Part shown: positions 7,437 through 17,428 of the stretch, piece after piece | How the letters are laid out: every line of letters begins with the position of its first letter | Numbering within the stretch: position 1 is the first letter of the stretch | Source of the DNA: Actinotalea sp. JY-7876 | GTDB taxonomy: Bacteria > Actinomycetota > Actinomycetes > Actinomycetales > Cellulomonadaceae | Length of the DNA stretch: 64,000 bases | Assembly: GCF_014042015.1 (NCBI RefSeq) | Contig: NZ_CP059493.1 | Location: forward strand, 310,001 to 374,000 | Direction: 5' to 3' | Notes under the pieces: generated by a model | The model's input: only the letters and a program-made list of their open reading frames with translations | What the model was told of the DNA's origin: nothing | The model's database searches: none | Position numbers and translations under genes: made by a program

Positions 7437-9605
7437 ATGGTCAACCGGGCCGCCTCGGGGACCCCGGACGACCTCCTCGCCGACGTGCGGGACCGCGCGC
7501 TGCGCGACACCGACGTGTCCTTCGTCATCACCGACGCGCTCACGCCCGGCTCTCCCATCGTCTGGGTGAACGAGGCGTTCACGCGTACGACCGGGTACGG
7601 GCCGGACGAGGTGCGGGGTCGCAACCCGAACCTGCTCCACGGTCACGGGACGGACCGCGTCGAGGCCGCCCGCATGGCGGAGGCGGCCGCCGCCGGCCGC
7701 GCGGCGACGGTGACGGTCCTCAACTACCGCCGCGACGGCACGCCCTTCTGGAACCAGGTCTCCATCTCGCCCGTGCACGACGCCGCCGGGACGGTGACGC
7801 ACTGGGTCGGTGTGCAGGTCGACGTCACCGAGCAGGTGCGCCGTGCCGCCGCGCAGGAGGCGTCGATCGAGGTCGAGCGCCGCGCGCGCGCCGGGCTCTC
7901 GCTCGTCGCCGAGGTCTCCGACCTGCTCTCCGACCTCGACGAGCCGTCGGTGCTGCGCGAGATCGCGGGTCTGCTGCGGGAGCAGGTCGTGGACTGGGCC
8001 GCCTTCCTGGTGGACGACGCGGGCCTGCGCCCGGCGAGCGGGATCGAGCCCGTGTTCCGAGAGAGCGGGACCACCCGGGGGCGCCGACCGGTGGACCTGG
8101 TGGACGGCACCCCCGGTGACGACCCGGTCCAGCGGCTCCTCGACGGGACCGAGCAGGGCCCCCTCGAGGTGCCTCTGGACGCGGAGGGCGTCGGGCCGGT
8201 CACCGCCCGCCTCGTCGCGCACGTGCGGCTGAGCCTCGAGGGTCCCGAGGGCGCCGGCGGGCCGCGCCGACCCACGAGCGTGGTCGTGCACACCGTGCCC
8301 GGGCGCCGGCGCAGCCAGGGGGTCCTGGTCACGGTGCCCCGCGGCGGTGGCGGCCTCGAGGCCCTGGACGCACACGACCGCACGGTGCTGCACCTGGTGG
8401 TCCGTCGCGTCGGCATGGCCATCGACAACGTGCGGCTCTACGCGCGCGAGCACCGCCTCGCCGAGACCCTCCAGCGCGCGATGCTGCCGGAGCAGGCGGA
8501 GGTCCGGGGCCTGGACGTGTGGACCTACTACGCGCCCAGCGCGGGGCACGCCCAGGTCGGGGGCGACTGGTACGACGTGCTCCAGGTCTCCGAGGACCAG
8601 GTGGCGGTCGTCATCGGCGACGTCGTCGGGCACGACGTGGAGGCGGCGGCGGCGATGGGCCAGCTCCGCTCCGTCGTGCGCGCGTACGCGTTCGACGAGG
8701 GGGCTCCCGGGGCGGTCCTCGACCGCGTCGACCAGCTGGTGGCCGGGATGCGTATCACGCGCTCGGCGAGCCTGGTCCTCGCGATGCTGGCCCGCCACCC
8801 CGACGACGGCGGCTGGAGCCTGCGGTACTCGCGCGCCGGCCACCTGCCCCCGATCCTGGTGCGCCACGGACAGGTGACCCAGCTGGCCGAGGCGGGCGGC
8901 CCGATGGTGGGGTTCGGCGGCGCCGGGCGGCCGACGGGGGAGACCTCGCTCGAGCCCGGTGACGTCGTCGTGTTCTACACGGACGGGCTGATCGAGCGGC
9001 GGGACCGGACGCTGCGGGACGGCCTCGGCGCGCTGGTGGACGCGGCGGCGCTCGTCGGCGCGACCGACGCCGCCGGCGTCGGCGAGGAGCTGCTGGCACG
9101 TCTCGCGGACGGACCCGAGGACGACGTGGCGGTCGTCGTCGTGCGGGTGCCCGGCCCGGTGACGCGTCCCGCAGGCAGCCCGGACGCGCCGGCCGCGGCG
9201 ACGGGCGTGCCGCGTCGGCGGCGGTGGTCGATGCCGAGCGACTCGGCGTCCATCGCCCGGGCGCGCCACGCGGTGACGCGCACGTGCGAGGCGTGGGGGC
9301 TGCCGGACGCCCGCGCCGCCGAGCTCGTCGTGTCCGAGCTCGTCGCCAACGCCGTGCTGCACGGCTGGGGCCACCTCGCGCTGCGGCTCTTCGACACCGG
9401 CGAGGGCCTGCGGATCGAGGTCGAGGACGCGAACCCCGCACCGCCCGTCACGACCGAGGGCCACCACGGCCGGGTCGGCGGCTACGGCATGCAGATCGTC
9501 GAGCGCCTCGCCGACTGGGGCTGGCGGCCCTCCGGCGCGGGCAAGGTCGTGTGGGCCCGCGTGCGGCCCACGCCGTTCGGACCGGGACCCGACGCGGCGC
9601 CGTGA
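7437..9605 (+). CDS. LOV-like PAS / GAF / SpoIIE PP2C phosphatase / HATPase multidomain regulator
   Basis: A 722-residue soluble signalling protein. Residues 20-135 form a PAS domain very like a flavin-binding LOV domain: 'GSPIVWVNEAF', 'GRNPNLLHGHGTD' and 'LNYRRDGTPFWN', ending in 'VGVQVDVTE'. The photoactive Cys of 'GRNC' is Pro64. Residues about 160-335 look like a GAF domain. Residues about 345-565 are a SpoIIE/RsbU-type PP2C phosphatase ('GGDWYD', 'GDVVGHD', 'DGLIERRD', and 'DDVAVVV' with metal-binding Asp residues). Residues about 600-715 form an RsbW-like ATPase with N-box 'ELVANAVLHG' and 'GGYGMQIV'. Two flanking STAS genes are its likely substrates. ATG 7437 has GGGAGG upstream. Confidence 0.93.
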   Translation: MVNRAASGTPDDLLADVRDRALRDTDVSFVITDALTPGSPIVWVNEAFTRTTGYGPDEVRGRNPNLLHGHGTDRVEAARMAEAAAAGRAATVTVLNYRRDGTPFWNQVSISPVHDAAGTVTHWVGVQVDVTEQVRRAAAQEASIEVERRARAGLSLVAEVSDLLSDLDEPSVLREIAGLLREQVVDWAAFLVDDAGLRPASGIEPVFRESGTTRGRRPVDLVDGTPGDDPVQRLLDGTEQGPLEVPLDAEGVGPVTARLVAHVRLSLEGPEGAGGPRRPTSVVVHTVPGRRRSQGVLVTVPRGGGGLEALDAHDRTVLHLVVRRVGMAIDNVRLYAREHRLAETLQRAMLPEQAEVRGLDVWTYYAPSAGHAQVGGDWYDVLQVSEDQVAVVIGDVVGHDVEAAAAMGQLRSVVRAYAFDEGAPGAVLDRVDQLVAGMRITRSASLVLAMLARHPDDGGWSLRYSRAGHLPPILVRHGQVTQLAEAGGPMVGFGGAGRPTGETSLEPGDVVVFYTDGLIERRDRTLRDGLGALVDAAALVGATDAAGVGEELLARLADGPEDDVAVVVVRVPGPVTRPAGSPDAPAAATGVPRRRRWSMPSDSASIARARHAVTRTCEAWGLPDARAAELVVSELVANAVLHGWGHLALRLFDTGEGLRIEVEDANPAPPVTTEGHHGRVGGYGMQIVERLADWGWRPSGAGKVVWARVRPTPFGPGPDAAP

Positions 9606-9617
9606 ACGTCGGCGGGC

Positions 9618-9956
9618 TCAGGCCCGCGTGCTCGCCACGGGCGGGCAGACGTGCTCGCCGTCGATGCGGAACATCGGCAGCGCGCCGCACACCTCGAGCA
9701 CGAACAGCTCGCGCTCGTCGCAGCCGCGCAGGACGGTGGCACCGCCGCGCTTGCGGCCGGCGTCGGCGAGCGAGATGAGGAACGCGGCGCCGGTCGAGTC
9801 CATGAAGGTCACGCCGCACATGTCGATGACGAGCAGCTGGCGCCGCAGCCCGGTGATGCGGGCGGTGATCTCGGGGAACTGGTCCCGCTCCGAGAGGTCG
9901 AGGTCCCCCGCGATGGTCAGCGTCGTCGTCGCCGGTGACATGGCGATCTCGATCAT
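9618..9956 (-). CDS. STAS-domain anti-sigma factor antagonist (second)
   Basis: A 112-residue, single-domain STAS protein of the SpoIIAA/RsbV family with phosphoacceptor motif 'FMDSTGAAFL' (Asp53-Ser54). It lacks the long N-terminal arm of the first STAS protein in this module. The last 20 residues include two Cys. The chosen ATG has GGAGC at 5 nt; an in-frame ATG at 9941 is the alternative. It ends 12 nt from the stop of the PP2C/HATPase gene on the other strand. The three genes together provide antagonists, phosphatase and a candidate kinase domain, but no sigma factor lies in the window. Confidence 0.88.
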   Translation of the reverse strand: MIEIAMSPATTTLTIAGDLDLSERDQFPEITARITGLRRQLLVIDMCGVTFMDSTGAAFLISLADAGRKRGGATVLRGCDERELFVLEVCGALPMFRIDGEHVCPPVASTRA

Positions 9957-10070
9957 GGAAGCTCCGATGCGGGGGGAAGGCGGTACCTCGACTCTATCCA
10001 GGCGCCGTGCGCGCTGCACTCCCGTCCCCGGCCGGTCGGCGGTACGCCGCCGCTGCAGGAGGATGGGGGC

Positions 10071-10517
10071 ATGGCCCACGAGAACCCGCACGCCAACCTG
10101 CTGGGCGGCCCCGCGCCGACCCTCCTGCCCGCCGACCACCCCGACACCGCGGCCCGCGCGGCGCTCGCCTCGGCCGGGGCGCGCGACGTCGCCCGCGCCC
10201 ACCCGGCGTCGTCCATCGCCTGGGCGCTGCTCGCCGAGGAGGAGCTCGGGCACGACGACGTCGCCGCCTACGCCTACGCGCGCACCGGCTACCACCGCGG
10301 CCTCGACGCGCTGCGGCGCGCGGGCTGGCGCGGCACCGGCCCCGTGCCGGCGGACCACGTCACCAACCAGGGCTTCCTGCGCGCGCTCCTGGCGCTCGCG
10401 CAGTCGGCGGCGGCGATCGGCGAGGTGGCCGAGGCCGAGCGCTGCACCGCCTTCCTCGCCGACTGCGGCACCACGCCGGCGGAGGTCGAGGCGCTGCGCG
10501 CGGCCGCGCCCGCCTGA
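10071..10517 (+). CDS. DUF3151 domain-containing protein
   Basis: A 148-residue protein matching the actinobacterial DUF3151 family: 'NLLGGPAPTLLP', 'HPASSIAWALLAEE', 'AYAYARTGYHRGLDALRRAGWRG' and 'VPADHVTNQGFLRALLALA'. The fold appears all-helical, resembling a short tetratricopeptide-like array, and it has no signal peptide. The function is unknown. Members of this family are often found near fba and purA, as here. The ATG is preceded by an excellent AGGAGGA at 9 nt. It is transcribed divergently from the second STAS gene. Confidence 0.85.
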   Translation: MAHENPHANLLGGPAPTLLPADHPDTAARAALASAGARDVARAHPASSIAWALLAEEELGHDDVAAYAYARTGYHRGLDALRRAGWRGTGPVPADHVTNQGFLRALLALAQSAAAIGEVAEAERCTAFLADCGTTPAEVEALRAAAPA

Positions 10518-10540
10518 GGGTCCGCCCCGGGCGCCGGTGA

Positions 10541-11941
<1,401 letters not shown>

Positions 11942-11972
11942 GACCCGGCGTGTGCGCCTAGGCTGACGGCCC

Positions 11973-13256
11973 GTGAGGATCCTCGTCATCGGCTCGGGCG
12001 CGCGCGAGCACGCCATCGTCCTCGCCCTCGCGGGCGGGCCCGACGTCCGGCCGGGCGCCGGCCCGGGGCACGAGCTGCACGCCGCACCGGGCAACCCCGG
12101 CATCGGCGCGCTCGCGCAGCGGCACGAGGTGGACGCGCTCGACCCCGACGCCGTGGCGGCGCTGGCGTCGCGGCTCGCGGCCGACCTGGTCGTCGTCGGG
12201 CCGGAGGGCCCGCTCGTCGCCGGTGTCGCCGACGCCGTGCGCGCGGCCGGCATCGCGTGCTTCGGGCCGAGCGCCGAGGCCGCCGTGCTCGAGGGCTCGA
12301 AGGCGTTCGCCAAGGACGTCATGGCGGCGGCCGGCGTGCCGACCGCGATGGCCCACGTGTGCACGACGCCGGCGGAGCTCGCCGACGCGCTCGACGCGTT
12401 CGGCGCCCCCTACGTGGTCAAGGACGACGGCCTCGCGGCCGGCAAGGGCGTCGTCGTCACGTCCGACCGCGACGAGGCGCTCGCGCACGGCGAGGCGTGC
12501 CTGCGCGCGGGCTCGCAGGTCGTGGTCGAGGAGTTCCTCGACGGGCCGGAGGTCTCCCTGTTCTGCCTGAGCGACGGCTCGACGGTCGTCCCGCTCGCAC
12601 CCGCGCAGGACTACAAGCGCGCGCTCGACGGTGACGCGGGCCCCAACACCGGGGGCATGGGTGCCTACTCGCCGCTCCCGTGGGCGCCGCCCGGCCTGGT
12701 CGACGAGGTGATGACGCGCGTCGCCCAGCCGACCGTCGACGAGATGCGCCGCCGCGGCACGCCCTTCGTCGGCGTCCTGTACTGCGGCCTGGCACTGACG
12801 GGCCGCGGCGTGCGGGTCGTGGAGTTCAACGCGCGCTTCGGCGACCCCGAGACGCAGGTCGTGCTCGCGCGCCTCGCGACGCCGCTCGCCGACCTGCTGC
12901 TGGCCGCGGCGACGGGCCGCCTGGACCAGCAGCCGCGCCTGCGCTGGCACGACGACGCCGCGGTGACGGTCGTCGTCGCCGCGCCCGGCTACCCGGGCCC
13001 CGTCCGTGGTGGCGACCCGATCACCGGGGTCGAGGCGGCGGACGGGCTGCCGGCGGTGCACGTGCTCCACGCGGGCACCGCGTCCGGGCCGGACGGTGCG
13101 CTGGTCTCCGCCGGCGGGCGGGTGCTCTCCGTCGTCGGCCGCGGCCCCGGCCTGGACGCGGCGCGCGCCGCCGCCTACGCGGGGGTCGACCGGATCCGCC
13201 TCGACGGCTCGCACCACCGCAGCGACATCGCGGCGCGCATGCCGGAGCCGTCCTGA
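11973..13256 (+). CDS. purD: Phosphoribosylamine-glycine ligase (GAR synthetase)
   Basis: A 427-residue ATP-grasp enzyme that attaches glycine to 5-phosphoribosylamine, step 2 of de novo purine synthesis. The N-domain opens with '[13 protein letters not shown]'. ATP-grasp motifs follow: '[17 protein letters not shown]', '[13 protein letters not shown]', '[12 protein letters not shown]', '[21 protein letters not shown]' and '[12 protein letters not shown]'. The GTG start has no ribosome site but lies 8 nt downstream of TAGGCT (11959-11964), a -10-like element, so the transcript may be leaderless. Its TGA overlaps the apparent CTG start of the next gene. Confidence 0.96.
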   Translation: MRILVIGSGAREHAIVLALAGGPDVRPGAGPGHELHAAPGNPGIGALAQRHEVDALDPDAVAALASRLAADLVVVGPEGPLVAGVADAVRAAGIACFGPSAEAAVLEGSKAFAKDVMAAAGVPTAMAHVCTTPAELADALDAFGAPYVVKDDGLAAGKGVVVTSDRDEALAHGEACLRAGSQVVVEEFLDGPEVSLFCLSDGSTVVPLAPAQDYKRALDGDAGPNTGGMGAYSPLPWAPPGLVDEVMTRVAQPTVDEMRRRGTPFVGVLYCGLALTGRGVRVVEFNARFGDPETQVVLARLATPLADLLLAAATGRLDQQPRLRWHDDAAVTVVVAAPGYPGPVRGGDPITGVEAADGLPAVHVLHAGTASGPDGALVSAGGRVLSVVGRGPGLDAARAAAYAGVDRIRLDGSHHRSDIAARMPEPS

Positions 13257-14101
13257 CCGCGAGGACCCGGACGACCGCGGGCGCGCCCCCCACCGGACCC
13301 GCAGCCGCCCCGGTCCGCAGCGCCGGGCGCGGGCGACGCGGCGCCCTGGCGGCGCTGTCCGCCCTGGCGCTGGCCTCGGTCCCGCTCACGGGGTGCACGG
13401 CCGCGGCGCCCGCGCCGTCGCCGTCCCCCACGGCCGCGGCGACGCCCGTGCCCACGCCCACGCCGACCGGCCCGCCCCCCGCCGTCGTCGCGACCTCGCT
13501 CGGCGCGGAGCTCGCGCTCTACGCGGAGCCCGACGCGGCGGCGCCGTCGCGCACCCTGGTCTCGGCCGACGTCGTCTCCGTGCCCGAGGTCCCCCTCACC
13601 GCGCTGGTCGTGACGACCGACGGCGACTGGCTGGAGGTGCTGGTCCCCGCCGCGCCGGCGCAGGGCGGGACGCCCGCGGCGACGGCCTGGGTGCGCGCCG
13701 ACGCCGTGACGCTCTCGTCCACGACGCTGCGGGTCGAGGTGCGGCTCGCCGAGCATCGCCTCCTGGTCGAGGACGCGGGGGAGGTCGTGCTCGACGTGGC
13801 CGTGGCCCTGGGCGGCGGCGGGGTCCCCGCACCGGGCAGGTACTCCGTCACCGAGCTGCTGCAGCCGCCGGCGGGGGGCGCCCTGCTCGGCGCCTACGCG
13901 TACGGGCTCTCGGGGCACCGGCCGGTGCTCGCCGCGTTCGCGGCCGGCGAGGTCCCGGTCGCGATCCACGGCGGCGCACCGCCGGAGGCCCTCGGCGGCG
14001 ACGCCCCGACCGGGGGTGTCCGGCTCCAGGACCCCGACGTGGCACGCCTCGTGCAGGAGGTCGGGCTCCCGCTCGGCACACCCGTGGACGTCGTGGCCTG
14101 A
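13253..14101 (+). CDS. Lipoprotein with degenerate L,D-transpeptidase (YkuD-like) domain
   Basis: A 282-residue predicted lipoprotein: a basic n-region with 'GRGRRG', a hydrophobic core, and lipobox 'LTGC' with Cys48, then a Thr/Pro-rich linker. Residues about 80-150 resemble an SH3-like domain and about 160-282 match the YkuD pattern. 'VAIHGG' keeps the conserved His (H239) but the usual SHGC[IV]R reads 'PTGGVR', so His is Thr253 and the nucleophilic Cys is Gly255. It is therefore probably not an active transpeptidase. No ATG, GTG or TTG occurs in frame before the signal peptide. CTG at 13253 overlaps the purD stop (CTGA) and has GGAG at 5 nt, so a CTG start is proposed. Confidence 0.72.
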   Translation: MTARTRTTAGAPPTGPAAAPVRSAGRGRRGALAALSALALASVPLTGCTAAAPAPSPSPTAAATPVPTPTPTGPPPAVVATSLGAELALYAEPDAAAPSRTLVSADVVSVPEVPLTALVVTTDGDWLEVLVPAAPAQGGTPAATAWVRADAVTLSSTTLRVEVRLAEHRLLVEDAGEVVLDVAVALGGGGVPAPGRYSVTELLQPPAGGALLGAYAYGLSGHRPVLAAFAAGEVPVAIHGGAPPEALGGDAPTGGVRLQDPDVARLVQEVGLPLGTPVDVVA

Positions 14102-14129
14102 CGGCCGCCCGGCGCGCCACACTGCACGC

Positions 14130-15047
14130 ATGACGCTCACGGTGCCCGGGTGGACGCACACCTACTCCGGCAAGGTCCGGGACCTCTACGTCCCGTCCGC
14201 GCCGCACCCCGACGGCGACGTCGTGCTCGTGGTCGCCAGCGACCGGATCAGCGCCTACGACCACGTCCTGGCCACTCCCGTCCCGGACAAGGGCGTCGTG
14301 CTCACGCAGCTGAGCCTGTGGTGGTTCGACCAGCTGGCCGACCTCGTGCCCAACCACGTGGTCTCGGGCACCGCCGAGCGTGACGGCGGGCGGGTGCCCG
14401 ACGTCGTCGCCGGGCGGGCCATGGTCTGCCGCCGCCTCGACATGTTCCCCGTCGAGTGCGTGGCCCGCGGCTACCTGACGGGGTCCGGGCTCGCGGAGTA
14501 CGTCGCGGGCGGGCAGGTGTGCGGTGTGCCGCTGCCGCCCGGGCTGCAGGACGGCTCGCGGCTGCCCGAGCCGATCTTCACGCCGGCGACGAAGGCCGCG
14601 CTGGGGGACCACGACGAGAACGTCAGCCTCGAGGTCGTCGCCGCACGGATCGGCGAGGCCGACGCCCACCTGCTGCGCGACCTCACCCTGGCGGTCTACG
14701 CCCGGGCCGAGGCCGTGGCGCGCGAGCGCGGCGTGCTCCTCGCCGACACCAAGCTCGAGCTCGGCCGCCCCGCGCAGGGCCCGCACGCGGGCGCCGTCGT
14801 GCTCGGGGACGAGGTGCTGACGCCCGACTCGTCGCGGTTCTGGCCGCTCGACACCTGGAGCCCGGGCCGCGCCCAGCCGAGCTTCGACAAGCAGTACGTG
14901 CGGGACTGGCTCACCTCGCCCGCGTCGGGCTGGGACCGCGCCTCCGACGCGCCACCGCCACCGCTGCCCGACGACGTCGTCGAGCGGACGCGCGCCAGAT
15001 ACCTCGAGGCCTACGAGCGACTGACGGGCAGCGCGCTGCCGCTCTGA
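14130..15047 (+). CDS. purC: Phosphoribosylaminoimidazole-succinocarboxamide synthase
   Basis: A 305-residue SAICAR synthetase, which condenses CAIR with aspartate using ATP. Conserved segments are 'YSGKVRDLY' (nucleotide-binding), 'ASDRISAYDHVL', 'ECVARGYLTGSG', 'PIFTPATKA', 'HDENVS', 'LADTKLELG', 'LTPDSSRFWP' and 'SFDKQYVRDWL'. Length and order match the fungal/actinobacterial long form rather than the 240-residue enterobacterial form. There is no clear ribosome site before the ATG, which lies 28 nt after the lipoprotein gene. purD, the lipoprotein gene and purC probably form one transcript. Confidence 0.96.
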   Translation: MTLTVPGWTHTYSGKVRDLYVPSAPHPDGDVVLVVASDRISAYDHVLATPVPDKGVVLTQLSLWWFDQLADLVPNHVVSGTAERDGGRVPDVVAGRAMVCRRLDMFPVECVARGYLTGSGLAEYVAGGQVCGVPLPPGLQDGSRLPEPIFTPATKAALGDHDENVSLEVVAARIGEADAHLLRDLTLAVYARAEAVARERGVLLADTKLELGRPAQGPHAGAVVLGDEVLTPDSSRFWPLDTWSPGRAQPSFDKQYVRDWLTSPASGWDRASDAPPPPLPDDVVERTRARYLEAYERLTGSALPL

Positions 15048-15110
15048 AACGCCGCGACCCGGCTGTGAGCAGGCTCATACGCGTCCGGGGTGAGGGCAGG
15101 GTTATCTTCG

Positions 15111-15129
15111 TTAGGTAAGCCTATGCTTT
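15111..15129 (+). promoter_or_regulatory. Candidate DtxR/IdeR iron box upstream of the siderophore operon
   Basis: TTAGGTAAGCCTATGCTTT matches the 19-bp DtxR/IdeR consensus (TTAGGTTAGCCTAACCTAA) at 14 of 19 positions, with the left half-site nearly perfect. It lies 85 nt upstream of the siderophore-interacting protein gene, and a TATGCT -10-like hexamer at 15122-15127 sits inside it, so Fe(II)-loaded repressor would block the promoter. The surrounding sequence is locally AT-rich for this genome. Confidence 0.75.
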
Positions 15130-15214
15130 ACTGGCAGAGAGCGACGAGACGCGCATCACGTCGACCGCACGACCGCCCACCGCTCGACCGACCCGCAGCA
15201 CTGCGAGGAGCCCG

Positions 15215-16231
15215 ATGTCCGCGAGCACGCTCAACCGCGTGGAGCCCGCCTACCGGGCCTTCGAGGTCGAGGTCCTGCGCGCGCGCCGGCTCTCGCCGAG
15301 CTTCCTGCGGATGACCTTCACGGGCCCGGACCTGGACCTGTTCGCCGACGACGGCCTCGACCAGCGCATCAAGCTGGTCCTGCCGGCCGCGTGCGGCGCG
15401 CGGGTCGACGCCGCGCTCTTCACGAGCGACTCGTGGTTCGAGACGTGGCGCGCGATGCCCGACGACGAGCGGTACCCGCTGCGCACCTACACGGTGCGCG
15501 CGGTCCGGCAGGCGGAGCGCGAGGTCGACGTCGACGTCGTGCTGCACGGCGTCGCGCCCGGCGCGGTGACGACGCGCGGCTGCGGCCTGGCCGAGCTGCT
15601 GGGCTGCGCGTGCTCGTCGCAGGTGGGTCCCGCGGTGCGCTGGTGCGCCGCCGCCCGCTCCGGCGACCCGATCGTCCTCATCGGCCCCAACGCGCGCTTC
15701 GACGGCCGGACCGGCATCGAGTGGCAGCCGCCGGCCGACGCCGGCACCTTCCTGCTCGCCGGCGACGAGACCGCCGTCCCCGCGATCTGCTCGATCGTCG
15801 AGCAGCTGTCCGCGGACGCGCGCGGCCACGCCTTCCTCGAGGTACCCACCGCGCACGACGTGCTGGAGGTGCGCGCGCCCGCCGGCGTCGAGCTGCACTG
15901 GCTGCCCCGGTCGCGCCCGGCCACCGACTCGGACGTCCGCATCGACGCGCCCCACGGCAGCCTGCTGGACGCCGCGGTCCGCAGCACCGTGACCGCGGCC
16001 GTGGAGCGTCGCGCGGCCGCCGCCGTCCCGCTCGAGGACGTCGACGTGGACCACCAGATCATGTGGGAGGTGCCGGAGCAGCCGACCGCGGCCGACGGCG
16101 TCTACGCGTGGATCGCGGGGGAGGCGGGCGTCGTCAAGGAGCTGCGCCGCTTCCTCGTCCGCGACATCGGCCTCGACCGCCGCTCGGTGGCCTTCATGGG
16201 CTACTGGCGCCACGGTCGCGCCGAGGGCTGA
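15215..16231 (+). CDS. Siderophore-interacting protein (ferric-siderophore reductase)
   Basis: A 338-residue flavin reductase of the ViuB/YqjH (SIP) family, which reduces Fe(III)-siderophores in the cytoplasm to release iron. The N-terminal FAD-binding barrel contains 'RTYTVRAVR' (the conserved RxYTxR FAD motif) near residue 90. The C-terminal NAD(P)H-binding SIP domain has 'LLAGDETAVPAI' near residue 185 and ends with 'AYAWIAGEAGVVKELRRFL'. A 25-residue insertion rich in Cys and Gly ('TRGCGLAELLGCACSS') between the domains is unusual. GAGGAG precedes the ATG. It is the first gene behind the iron box. Confidence 0.93.
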   Translation: MSASTLNRVEPAYRAFEVEVLRARRLSPSFLRMTFTGPDLDLFADDGLDQRIKLVLPAACGARVDAALFTSDSWFETWRAMPDDERYPLRTYTVRAVRQAEREVDVDVVLHGVAPGAVTTRGCGLAELLGCACSSQVGPAVRWCAAARSGDPIVLIGPNARFDGRTGIEWQPPADAGTFLLAGDETAVPAICSIVEQLSADARGHAFLEVPTAHDVLEVRAPAGVELHWLPRSRPATDSDVRIDAPHGSLLDAAVRSTVTAAVERRAAAAVPLEDVDVDHQIMWEVPEQPTAADGVYAWIAGEAGVVKELRRFLVRDIGLDRRSVAFMGYWRHGRAEG

Positions 16232-16332
16232 CGCCCCGCGACGACGTCGCCGGTCCGCCTGCCACCGGCGGCCCGAGCCACCCGCACCGCACGACACCCA
16301 CAGCACCAGCACGTCCGCCGAATGGAGCACCC

Positions 16333-17400
16333 ATGTCCCCCGCACGCCCCCGCACGCCGCGCCTCGCGCGCCGGCGCGCCGCCGCCCTCCTCGTCGCCGC
16401 GACGACCGCCCTCACGCTCGCCGCGTGCGGCGGCACCGCCGACGACGGCGACGAGGCCGGGGCCGCCACCTCGGAGGAGTCCTCCGCCTTCCCCGTGACC
16501 ATCGAGCACGCGCTGGGCACGACGACGATCGAGGAGGAGCCCGAGCGCGTCGTGACGCTGGGCTGGGGGTCGCAGGACACGGCCCTCGCGCTCGGCGTCG
16601 TGCCCGTCGGCATCCCGGCCGACACCTGGGCCGGTGACCCGGAGACCGGGCTGCTGCCCTGGACCGCCGAGGCGATCGACGAGCTCGGCGGCGAGCTGCC
16701 CGAGACCTACGTCGACCTGCCCGAGGTCGACGTCGAGGAGATCGCGGCGCTCGAGCCGGACCTCATCCTGGCCACCTACTCGGGGATCTCCCCGGAGGTG
16801 TACGCGCAGCTCGAGCTCATCGCGCCGACCGTCGCCTACCCCGACCAGCCGTGGCTCGTGAGCTGGCAGGACCAGACGCTCATCAACGGCCGCGCCCTGG
16901 GCCAGGAGGCCGAGGCGGAGGAGCTCGTCGCCGAGATGGAGGCGCTCCTGGCGGAGACCGGCGCCGAGAACCCGTCGCTCGAGGGGCTGACCTTCGCGTA
17001 CGTGTACGGCTCGCCGGACGGCACGCTGTCGGCCTACGTCGAGGGCGACCCGCGCGTCGAGCTCCTCACGGGGCTCGGCATGGAGCTGGCGCCGGGCGTG
17101 GCCGACCTGGAGGCGCCCGAGGGCACCTTCTTCGTCAACCTCGGCACCGAGAGCACCGACCTCCTCGCCGACGCCGACGTCCTGATCACGTGGTTCAACG
17201 ACGAGCAGGAGCAGGCGTCGGTCGAGGCCCTGGGGACGTTCGCCTCCATCCCGGCCGTCCAGCGCGGCAGCTACCTGCCGCTGCTGGACCGCCAGCTCGG
17301 CATGGCGATGAGCACGACGACGGCGCTCGGCCTGCCCTGGGGCCTGTCGGAGTTCGTGCCCCAGCTGGTCGAGGCGGCCGACGCCGTCCCGGCGGACTGA
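16333..17400 (+). CDS. Iron-siderophore ABC transporter substrate-binding lipoprotein
   Basis: A 355-residue class III (FepB/FhuD-type) binding protein. The signal peptide contains the lipobox 'TLAAC' with Cys32, followed by an acidic linker. The periplasmic-binding fold has 'PERVVTLGWGSQDTALALGVVPVG', 'VDVEEIAALEPDLILATYSGIS', and a long connecting helix around residues 195-220. It delivers ferric siderophores to the FecCD permeases that follow. GGAG lies 5 nt upstream of the ATG. No siderophore biosynthesis genes are in the window, so uptake of siderophores made elsewhere in the genome or by other organisms is possible. Confidence 0.93.
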   Translation: MSPARPRTPRLARRRAAALLVAATTALTLAACGGTADDGDEAGAATSEESSAFPVTIEHALGTTTIEEEPERVVTLGWGSQDTALALGVVPVGIPADTWAGDPETGLLPWTAEAIDELGGELPETYVDLPEVDVEEIAALEPDLILATYSGISPEVYAQLELIAPTVAYPDQPWLVSWQDQTLINGRALGQEAEAEELVAEMEALLAETGAENPSLEGLTFAYVYGSPDGTLSAYVEGDPRVELLTGLGMELAPGVADLEAPEGTFFVNLGTESTDLLADADVLITWFNDEQEQASVEALGTFASIPAVQRGSYLPLLDRQLGMAMSTTTALGLPWGLSEFVPQLVEAADAVPAD

Positions 17401-17428
17401 CCGCCGCGACCGGGCCAGACCGGCTCGC

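Noticed and set aside
15048-15110. Riboswitch candidate in the leader of the iron operon.
   Set aside because: No conserved riboswitch core was seen; the iron box explains the regulation more simply.
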